From Euleptes europaea (Eukaryota; Chordata; Lepidosauria; Squamata; Sphaerodactylidae): a stretch of DNA of 64,000 nucleotides. The stretch is from assembly GCF_029931775.1 (NCBI RefSeq), contig NC_079321.1, positions 78,379,524-78,443,523 of the forward strand, in the 5' to 3' direction. Shown here one piece after another: positions 1 to 9,500 of the stretch. The notes under the pieces were generated by a model. It was not told the DNA's origin and searched no databases. It saw only the letters and a list, made by a program, of their open reading frames with translations. A program made the position numbers and the translations under genes. The first letter of the stretch is position 1; each line of letters starts with the position of its first letter.

Positions 1-235
1 CTTCCTTCCATCCTTCCTCCCTTTCATCCTTTCTTCCCCAGTTCCTTCCTTCTCTTTCCTTTCCCAGTTCCTTCCTTCCTTCCCCTTTTCTTTCTTTCTT
101 TCTTTCTCTTTCTTTCTCTTTCTTTCTTTCTTTCTTTCTTTCTCTGTCCCTCCCCCTTTCTTCCTTCCCCAGTTCCTTCATTCTCTTTCCTTTCCCAGTT
201 CCTTCCTTTCTCCATCCCTCCCCCTTCCCTTCCTC
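1..235. repeat. CT-rich (TTCC/TTTC) simple repeat
   Basis: Long run of cttcc and ctttc motifs, pyrimidine on the plus strand. Any reading frame across it is low-complexity Lys/Arg/Glu on the other strand and is not a gene. Its left end lies outside the window. Confidence 0.9.
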
Positions 236-237
236 TA

Positions 238-286
238 CTAGGGCTGCCAACCTCCAGGTGGTGGCTGGAGACCTGGCAACCCTAGC
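238..286. repeat. Miniature inverted-repeat fragment (GGGCTGCCA...TGGCAACCC)
   Basis: A compact fold-back sequence beginning ctagggctgcc and ending ggcaaccctag. The same core recurs at 2041-2265 and, extended, at 30061-30244. It looks like a minimal copy of a common reptile inverted-repeat element with TA at its borders. Confidence 0.6.
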
Positions 287-720
287 AATAATGTCTGGTG
301 GCTGAGCAGAGGACGAGTCCTGGAGAGATGCATACCAAATACAAACAACTTTTTATTGAAAGGTAAAAGTTTGCATCACTGAAAGCTCTGTTATTGTGGT
401 TTTCTTTTAATGCAAAATATGTGAATGTATGAGTTGTTTTTTCTAAACTAAAACCTCAGTATTCAGGTTAAATTGCCGTATTGGCACTTGCCGATAAATA
501 AGTGGGTTTTGGGTTGCAGTTTGGGCACTCGGTCTCTAAAAGGTTCGCCATCACTGCTTTAGTGGAACTAATAAAAGTTTGTTTGGGCGCATAACATTTT
601 TACTTGCTTGGTAGATTCCAAAAACCAAGGTGCTTAATTCTAAGTTTACCTAAACTAGGTAAACTTGCTTCCTTGGCTGGTATGAGGATCACAGAACAAT
701 GCCTTGCAACTTTCACAATT
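287..720. other. Unassigned non-coding sequence (MED23 intron)
   Basis: AT-rich intronic sequence. I see no exon, SINE head or terminal repeat here, although the segment near 480-560 has the look of a decayed transposon end. Confidence 0.5.
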
Positions 721-1084
721 TGCTACATCAGGGGTGCGGAACGTCTGGCCCACGGGCCGGATGCGGCCCGCGAGATCATTTTGTCCGGCCCCCGGCCCGC
801 CTGCCAAGGCCAGGAGCTTCACGGCCCACCTGCCGAGGCCGGGAGCTCCACGGAACTAGCTATCACTAGCCAGGCCCTCCTCTCGGCTTCGCTGGAAGGC
901 GGGACCGCATGCGTACAAAAGAGACGGTTGATTGTGTGGGCGTTTCCCCCAAGTCTCTCTGCTTCCTGTTTTTTGCGAGAGAGAACACATGTGCCTGGTC
1001 GGCTCTCTTGGCAGCCCAACTTTGTTTGCTTGGCTTCGGCCGTGCCCCACCGCCCTGAGGCAATAAATATGCTTCCCTGTTTGC

Positions 1085-1965
1085 TTGGGGGGGGGGGGGG
1101 AAGCCGAGGAGGTGACTTCCCAATCTCGCCCAGCTGCTCGTGCAGCCGGGTGCTTGTTTGGGAAGGCAGGGGAAAAGCCGCGGAGGCGTCTTCCCAATTG
1201 TGCCCTGCTGCTCATGCAGCTGAGTGCTTGCTTGCTTCCTTGTTTGCTGGGGGGGGGGGGGGGGAGAGAAGCCGCGGAGGCGACTTCCCAATTGCGCCCG
1301 GCTGCTCGTGCAGCTGGGTGCTTGCTTGCTTCCTTGTTCGCGAGGGGGGGGGAGAAGCCGCAGAGGCGACTTCCCAATTGCACCCGGCTGCTCGTGCAGC
1401 TGGGTGCTTGCTTGCTTCCTTCCCTGTTTGCTTCCCTGCTTGCTGGGGGTGGGAGAGAAGCTGCAGAGGTGACTTCCCAATTGCACCTGGTTGCTAGTGC
1501 AGCCTGGTGATTGCTTGCTAGGGGCAGGGGAGAAGCTACGGAGGTTTCTCCTCTTTGTGCTTGCATGTGTATGTGTGTGTGTGTGGGGGGAGAAGCCGTG
1601 GAGGTGTCTTCCCAATTGCTTGCTTCCTTCCCTGCTTGCTTCCTTGTTTGCTGGGGGTGGGGGGGAGCTGCGGAGGCGACTTCCCAGTTGTGCCCGGCTG
1701 CTCGTGCAGCCGGATGCTTGCTTGCTTCCTTCCTTCCTTGCTGAGGGTGGGGTGGGGTGGGGGAGAAGCTGTGGAGGCGACTTCCCAGTCGCTCCCAGTT
1801 GCTAGTGCAGCCAGGTGCTTGCTTGCTAGGAGGGGCAGGGGAGAAGCTACGGAGGTTTCTCCCCATTGTGCTTGCATGAGTGTGTGTGTGGGGGGGGGGG
1901 TAGGGAAGAAGCTGGGGAGGTTTGCACATGTGTGTGAGGGGGAGAAGCTGGGAACCCCTCTCTCT
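1085..1965. repeat. GC-rich minisatellite inside the hAT element
   Basis: About 11-12 diverged tandem copies, 60-100 bp each, of a unit starting aagccgcggaggcgacttcc, running through a ctgctcgtgcagc core and ending in a G-run of variable length. Unit starts lie near 1101, 1173, 1268, 1356, 1457, 1532, 1592, 1668, 1766, 1831 and 1908. Long open frames on both strands here are by-products of the repeat. Confidence 0.85.
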
Positions 1966-2063
1966 CTTTCTCTCCCTCTCTTTCGTTCCTTCCTTCTTTC
2001 CCTCCATCCCTCCCCTTCCTTCTCTGCACAGCCTCTGCTAGGGTTGCCAACCTCCAGGTGGTG

Positions 2064-2225
2064 AAGGAAAAATCAGACACCTCTGTACAATTATCAAAGG
2101 ATGAGAAATTCAGTACAGGAATCCAGCCGTAAATGATGCCAAATGTATTCTGGCTAAATCTTTACATACTGTAAAGATTTAGCCAGAATACATTTGGCAT
2201 CATTTACGGCTGGATTCCTGTACTG
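2064..2225. mobile_element. Palindromic retro-insert with 15-bp target duplication
   Basis: A 162-bp insert splits an inverted-repeat fragment and is flanked by the direct repeat aacctccaggtggtg at 2049-2063 and 2226-2240. Within it, arms 2110-2165 and 2171-2226 are perfect 56-bp inverse complements around the spacer atact. A duplication of this size suggests LINE-type target-primed insertion. The source sequence is not recognised. Confidence 0.8.
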
Positions 2226-2526
2226 AACCTCCAGGTGGTGGCTGGAGACCTGGCAACCCTAGCCTCCCCCCCCCCCGCAGGAGATCTATGCCTGGTATGG
2301 CCCCCGAATAATGTTATAAATATACAAATGGCCCTTGGCAGGAAAAAGGTTCCCCACCCCTGTGCTACATCATCATCATCATCATCCTACAATTAAGCAA
2401 AGTGGCTTTCATTTAGCATTAGCTGAAGACTATTCTGGGCCCCCAATTCATAGGAAGAACTTTGACATCACACTGGCATTAATATATCTGCCACCAACTA
2501 TGCTTCTGATTTGACAAGGTTTATAC

Positions 2527-2872
2527 CACGGGTCCCCTACATTTTTGAGCCTGCAGGCACCTTTGGAATTCTTAGACAGTGTGGAGGACACAGCCACAAA
2601 ATGGCTGCTGCAAGAGGCAGAGCCATCCACAAAATGGATGCTGCAGCTTACCTTCAGCCACACAGTGAATATCTTTGTGCTGTGGGGGCAGTTGCTGCAG
2701 CAACTTAAATTTTTTTTAAAATCTGCACAGCCAATCAAATCTTTAGTGGCCAATCAGCAATCTTGCTGGACAAAAGACCCACCTAGCCTACTTTCTAAAA
2801 ACACATGGCAGGCACCAGGAAATGTGTTGGTGGGTGCTATGGTGCCCATGGGCACTATGTTGAGGACCCCTG
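2527..2872. mobile_element. hAT-like miniature transposon
   Basis: The ends resemble each other in inverse orientation: left cacgggtccccta, right tgaggacccctg. The interior has the typical 'gtgcccatgggcac' text of small reptile hAT elements. No clean 8-bp duplication is visible, so the borders are approximate. No coding potential. Confidence 0.5.
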
Positions 2873-2959
2873 AGCCATACCAATGACGTGTTAGGTTCAA
2901 GGTATTTGTTTACTGACGGGGTGGGGGGAGGGAAGAGTAAAAAAATGCCCTGTCCTACC

Positions 2960-3476
2960 ATACATTGTGCCTGCTTCAGAAAAACATAGACATTAGTTCA
3001 TACACAATACTTTCCACCTTACGGAATGACCTGCCTGAGGAAGTCAGAAAAGTAAACGGAATTATTCAAGAGGGTTTTTCTGCACTGTACCAAATGGTTC
3101 ATAAACTTACTTGGATAATTGATTAGGGACTGTGGTCTGTATCGTTGTGTATAGTTTACCGAAAGTAGGATGTACGATGTAATTTTTGCCCTGCTTAATG
3201 TGGCATGTTAATAATTACACTATGCTCCAGTTATATATATTACCCTTTAATGGCATAGGAATTAGTTACAATCATTAAAAATAGTTGCATCCAGATAAAA
3301 TACAGTTAATATGCTATGCTCAAGTTCTGTCTTTTAGATTTCTAATTGGTTTCAGACTTCTACAATCCTAACGCATCTTCTATTGAATGTCCCATTTCGT
3401 TGATTGTATTGACTCATTTTCTCACTTTGTGAGAGGCAGACTATAAATAATGTAAGTAAGTGAATGAAAAAATAAA
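2960..3476 (+). mobile_element. Decayed L2-type LINE 3' end
   Basis: The segment near 3010-3110 reads as a degraded LINE C-terminus (a W-N-D-L-P-E-E-V pattern). It is followed by a tail with actataaataatgtaag and an A-rich (aaata) end, as in L2 LINE tails. Heavily mutated; borders are approximate. Confidence 0.45.
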
Positions 3477-3487
3477 TACATTCTCAC

Positions 3488-3589
3488 CCAATGAGGAAGT
3501 TTTCCCTCAGGGTACAGCTTTCGGATCTCTGTCACTGCAAAATATGCAGGTAATAAACATGCATTCCTTTCTAAAATATAAGCAACCAC
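3488..3589 (-). CDS. MED23: MED23 exon 7
   Basis: 102 nt, 34 codons, encoding [18 protein letters not shown] through YPEGKLPHW. The acceptor is gcatag and the donor gtgaga. The next exon, expected to start LLGNLVSDF, is not found in 1-3487 and should lie left of the window. Confidence 0.95.
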
Positions 3590-6500
3590 CTATGCAAAAA
3601 AAAAAAGTTTATACATTATTAACAAAAGGAAGGGGGTGATTCATATAGAAGCTGTAGTAGAAGCACATACATGGCCAGAATTAATTACAATCATACAGAT
3701 AACAGAGCTTTCAGTTTAAATCCATGTTCAAGGTATGCTGGGAAGCTCTTACATCCCTGAAAGTGAACGTGATAGCTGAAAAGATATGAATACTTAGATT
3801 TAAAAACATAAAACTATCAATGCTTTGATTTTAAAATAATAAAACACCATACTTGATAACTTCATACTTCCTTCAGGAGGAATAGAAAATGAAACTGAGT
3901 TTCCATTTTGAACTTTATTGTGCTAGAGCAACATGGAAATTAATGGATCGAAATAAATATTTCAACCTGGATATTTTATTTCAGTAACTGAACTCTTTAC
4001 TTTAAATGAAAAGTTAAATACCATCACATTTAATAATCCATCTGAGAGTCTCAAATGGAGAGATTTGCATTCAATGGAACTTACTCTCAAAGTAATGCTT
4101 CAGAAGCATTATAATCTGCACACAACATGCAGAGATCTATTTTTACTAACAGAATAGTGTCAGATAAGATCAACTTTCAGACATCTCTTTTTAACGAGAT
4201 TTACAATGCAAATTATGAAGGTTCCTCAAAAACCATGCAAGAACTGAGAAAATGCAGTCTTACATCTAACTTGACCCATAAAGTTTTGCTATTTTACCTC
4301 TCTTGCTGCTAAAAGTTGCTGCACAACAGCAGAGCTCACTGTATTAGGAATAGTAAGAATTTTCTCTAGGATAACCTTCAGCAGATCTCGTACACCCTAT
4401 AAAATACAGGTAAAATTATATTAAGGGAGATACCCTGTACACAACTGTGATAGAAAATTCAAAACAGAAGATATATATGCATGTAGGACTGGTTTTTAAG
4501 ACTGTATGTTATAATCTGCTACCCACTTTAAAAACTATTCAAAGACACTATCATATGCACCAATTTAACAAATGGGTTAACCTCCAGTCACCCCTCTTCA
4601 CTTAATGAATGGGACATATCTGACCTCTACATAGTTGCCCTGATCCAGTACAGGAGAACCACATCAAGTTTCTATGCATCAATCTTCTCACTTGATAGCT
4701 GGATGAGTCCAGGAGCACCTTAGAGACCAACCAGATTTTTAGGGTGTGAGCTTTCCAGAGTCAAAGTTCCGTTCGTCAGAGAGCTCTGACTCTCAAAAGC
4801 TCTTCCCCTAAAAATCTTTTTTAAAATTTTATTAAACAAAACAAAAAAAGAAGCAATATACATTCCCCTAAAAATCTTGTTGATAGGTAAGGTGCCACTG
4901 GACATATATCGAGCTGTTCTACAGCAGACCAACATGGTTGCCCAGTGAAACTCACTAGATATAAAAAAAATGCATGTACAACCACCTCTTATTTGGATGC
5001 CTGTAGCCAGTAACTGTGTGTGTGCGTAAAGTACCGTCAAGTCGCAGCCGACTTATGGCGACCCCCTTTTTTTTAGGGTTGTCATGGCAAGAGACTAACA
5101 GAGGTGGTTTGCCAGTGCCTTCCTCTGGACAGCAACCCTGGTATTCCTTGGTGGTCTCCCATCCAAATACTAACCAGGGCTGACCCTGCTTAGCTTCTGA
5201 GATCTGATGAGATCAGGCAAGCCTGGGCCATCCAGGTCAGGGCAGTCAGTAACTATAGCCGATCATAAAATTCCTAACAAGGGTCACAAGGCCTAGTCAC
5301 ATAGTTCTGTTTCTGAGTCTGTCCTTGGGCCATACCAAGCAGACATGTGCTGGAATTCCCAGCTGATACTCAATTACCAAGAGCATTGATTCAAATTGGG
5401 ACTGCGACACATGGAAAGAGGGGACTGAAGCCCTTTTTCTCCAGGCTGCTTTTCTAAGCTCAAATGGCCCCAGGAAGCTTATGCGTAGCTAACTGTATAT
5501 TTCTAGCCTCAAAGGATCAAATAGCACCTCCACAGGCCCATTTTAGGTTGGGAAAATAGCACAAGGAGGGAAGGCTTTGTGACTGAGTCACCTTCCCAAC
5601 CGCTTAGTTGCCCCGCCATCTTGGGGTCCCAGTTCTGTGCATTGGACTGGTAATCCTCTAGATAAGTAATCCTGTAGAAAAAACTACTTTTTATTTACTA
5701 ACCTGAATATACTACCATGGGACCATATGTATGGATTTCATCAATATGTGGGCAATCTCACTTCTGGACTAACAGTTCCATTAGATCCATCTCAACACTG
5801 ATTCAGACTGCCCTTGGTCAGCCCTCTATTCCCACACTGAAATGTGAATGCCTGTGAGAGAGAAATGTGGATTGACTGCTCCCTCTTCCACTCTTTCTCT
5901 TTGCACTCAATGCAGCATGTTTTCCTGGTAGAGTTGCAACAAACAAGATGATGACCCTGGGCAGGTTTTATCCCAAGAGCTCTCTTTTGAAAACTAGAGA
6001 TCAGGTCTGTACAGGTTTATTGACTAAGCACATGTTCTATAAAGCAGATAGTTGGGGTTGATCTATAGACAGGTAGAATTACATAACTCTAATAAAAAAC
6101 AAGAAAATGTAGTTGCTAGCTAGATCTACCTACAATGCTTAAGCATTCCTCTCCCTAGGGATGGGTTCAAGGCAGAGCACTTGTATTCATCAGAGAGATT
6201 ACTGAGACTTGTCAAACGAGCTGCTGGAGATTTGTCTTGCCTGCATGTGCCCTTCACATGTTTTGAGCAGTCTGTGAACCATGCCCAAAGAACTATAAAC
6301 GAAGAACTACACCCAGCATTTCCGTATTTATGGGGTTTCCCTCATGTTTGAATATGCAAGATCAAATCCATAATCAGCTACCTTGGGCCCATCACTCCCA
6401 CTCAGTCTTGTCTACTTCATCAGATTGTTGTATGGTGCAAAGGACAGAATGTCAGGACAAAATGGATGAATGTACGCTGCCTTGAACTCTTGGGAGGAAG

Positions 6501-9500
6501 GCTGGAGACAAAAAGATGTTGCTATATTGGAATTTTTAGTCTGATTACCTTGTAATCTATGCCACCAATTATTTTTCGGACAAGTTTAAATGTTAGAGAC
6601 CAAAGCTGTGTCCTTTCCCATTCAAGATTATCAGAATTCAGAAGAGATTCACAAACCATCCTAGAGAAATTCAAAACAAAAATGAGAGACACGTTTTGTA
6701 AGAACAATCAGCAGATCCTAATAAGCCTTGTCTCTAAAAGATCAAGCCTTAAGTAGCTGGAACATACTTGGGTGGCAGCAGTCCGGTCTCCACAGCCATC
6801 GCTAAACAGTCATACAGAAAGGAAATTCTTTTAGGGCTATGCTGGTTATGTATGAATCTTACAATCCACTGAACACATTGTTCATGAGATTCCTGAGGGA
6901 AAAAAGAGATTAAAATCAGTTAGGTTATTTCCTTATTTTACAACTTACAAAAACAGCAAATGAAATCATTTTTACTGATAACTTCTTGGGGCAAGTAATC
7001 TTAAAATGTTTCCTAATTTTTCACTATGAGAAATTATTCAAGTGAATAACAAAGGTTGATAGTCCAATAGCTCACAGCCTTAAAATACAGAACATTTTAT
7101 TTTACCATAAAAAAATTAGGACACCATGAAATTAAATGTTTTCTGAAATATTTCTTCCATTTTCCTTTGGGATGTCAAAAGTGCCCAATGCTAATGGGTT
7201 TCTTAGAAGAGAGTGTTTCACATAGGTGAAGTTACCATTGGAAAAAAATGCCTCTTGCTCCTTCTAGTATAACTTGATAGCCACTGCTGAAAATCAGAGG
7301 AAAAAAAGGGCTACTGGGGAGACTGAGGCACCCTATGGCATGCTAGATCAAGGACAACTTTTAAAGGTTAAAAATATGATAAGCAGTCTTATTAGGAATT
7401 GTTTAGATCAAGTTTTGTGTTTTTAGTATACTGCTGAAGGCTGTAAAATATGTACCAGCAACAAACAAAAGACTCACCTGAGAAAGATTGCTCCAAAATA
7501 GTATACTGCTGAAGGCTGTAAAATATGTACCAGCAACAAACAAAAGACTCACCTGAGAAAGATTGCTCCAAAATTGTCTAAAGGCTCCCAAGCAACTGAT
7601 TAATTTGGTTCTCTCATCTTCAGGAGTGTCCATAAACATGCTGTTGCAAACAAAACCACTGTTATTTGCAAAGCATTCTATCACTAAGAATGCAACCAAA
7701 TGTTTACAATCCTACAAGCAAGTAAACAGCACTGTACTTACCCAGGAAAAGCCTCCTCGATTACTTCTGTTTTCTGGAAGAAAACAAACAAACATGAGTC
7801 ATTCTTGCAGATAAAATGTACTTGGCTGACTGTTCTACATCTTTTCTCCCATGTGCTCAACCACAGACACTTAGAGAAAACAAGTGTTCAAATAATCTAA
7901 GCACATCTCCCGAAATGAAGAGTGATCTGCAAGAACAATATGAGGGAATCAAAAAAGAAACAGCTGTGCAATGATCAATATCAATAGCTAACAGAAGAAA
8001 GTAGAATATCAGTTTCTACCTCCCGCAGTTCCACTCATTCAGCACAGAACAGCAACCCCAGGAACATTAAAAGGTAAGGTAAAGGTCCCCTGTGCAAGCA
8101 CCGGGTCATTCCTGGCCCATGGGGTGACGTCACATCCCGACGTTTGCTAGGCAGACTTTGTTTACGGGTGGTTTGCCAGTGCCTTCCCCAGTCATCTTCC
8201 CTTTACCCCCAGCAAGCTGGGTACTCATTTTACCAACCTCGGAAGGATGGAAGGCTGAGTCAACCTTGAACCGGCTACCTGAAACCAACTTCGGTTGGGA
8301 TCGAACTCAGGTTGTGAGCAGAGCTTCGACTGCAGTACTGCAGCTTACCACTCTGCAACATGGGGCTCCTGTCCAGGAATATTAGAAGCAAAAATTTAAA
8401 AAGTTTCAGAAGGATGAAAACCCTTACTTAAAAGCATGGGTAAAACATAAATTTTTGACTTGACCCCTAAAGAACAATAAGGTAGTCAACCAAGCAAGCC
8501 TGTAAGGGGAGGGGGAATTTAAAAAAGGCTATAATTGCAGGCCGTGGCAGAGAAAGCAGGGCTTACAGGGCCTAGAAAAAACCCAGAAGAAAAAAACACT
8601 TTCCTCCCCTATCCAAGAAGGCCCTCCTCTCAGATTGCCACCCTCCTAATCTCAGAAGGCAGGGCACCCAAAGCAAGGCCTCTGAAGATGACCATAGTGG
8701 TTGGGCAGGTTCATAAGGGAGTAGGCGGCTTATAAAATTTCTAAGCACCATAAATATGCCAAATATTGCAATTTTATATGCCAAGTTATAAATTATGCAT
8801 TTGCTGTTGTTAAAGCAGTAAAATTAGTTAAGGTTTGGTAGGAAGTAAATACTGCATATATTTCATTTTTTCCAAAATTTCAAGGGTTTCCCCGTGCCTT
8901 CAAAATTTCCAGAAATTTTACATCTCTAGGAAGCTGGACAGTATGGGAGAAGACAGTCCTTCTAGTACATCAGATGATAACCCCAAGCTGTTAAGGACCT
9001 AAAGGGTAAGAACCAGCACTTTGAATTGTGCCCAAAAACAAAGATGAGTGGACAGTGCAGATCTGAAAAGAGATATGTTTACTCACAATGCTCACTTTTG
9101 ATTTTTAATTTATGTCCCACTTTGCTCCCTTAATGGGACCCAAAGTGGCTTACCACATTATTCTCCTCTTTTCCACCTTATTCTAACAGAATTGTTCAAT
9201 GGAACTCAACCCTTACTAAATTGGTAGGAAACAGGGAGCTTCCATAGGGAGGCAGCGTTAGCTAGTCAGAACCTGAAATGTAGAGTGCCTGAAATGTTGA
9301 ACTTTTGGTTGGGATCATCAGGAGCTTTGTGGTGGATGACACCCAACTTGGCACCTTCTTGTCAAAGCATCCAGAGGCAGCTGTGAAGATCCTGGGCCAG
9401 TGTCTTGAGGCTGTGGTCAAGTGGTTGAGGGTAAACAAACTGAAGCTTAATCCAGACAAAACAGAAGTGATGCTGGTTAAGATGGCAGTATATTTGCCTA

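Larger units (their letters stand above)
729..2362. mobile_element. Non-autonomous hAT-type DNA transposon
   Basis: The element begins caggggtg at 729 and ends cacccctg at 2362, as inverted ends of the CAGGGGTG type found in hAT elements. It is flanked by a perfect 8-bp target duplication, tgctacat, at 721-728 and 2363-2370; 8 bp is the hAT hallmark. The interior has no transposase frame. It holds a GC-rich minisatellite (about 1085-1960), a fold-back fragment and a nested palindromic insert. The right end is also typical of squamate hAT relatives (tggcccttggcaggaaaaag). Intact borders and duplication suggest moderate age. Confidence 0.88.

Noticed and set aside
604-2064. Several long overlapping open frames on both strands (up to 383 codons)
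   Set aside because: They follow the GC-rich minisatellite inside the hAT element; translations are repetitive and unrelated to any protein family.
1-3487. MED23 exon 8 (expected to start LLGNLVSDF)
   Set aside because: Searched on the minus strand and not found; presumably left of the window.
5139-5218. 5S ribosomal RNA-like sequence
   Set aside because: It is the head of a SINE with a BovB-like tail and diverged 5S sequence, not a functional 5S gene; the same holds for 59385-59470.
7403-7699. 98-codon minus-strand frame as one MED23 exon
   Set aside because: It reads through a real donor into intron and through the duplicated copy; the homologous exon is 7553-7640.
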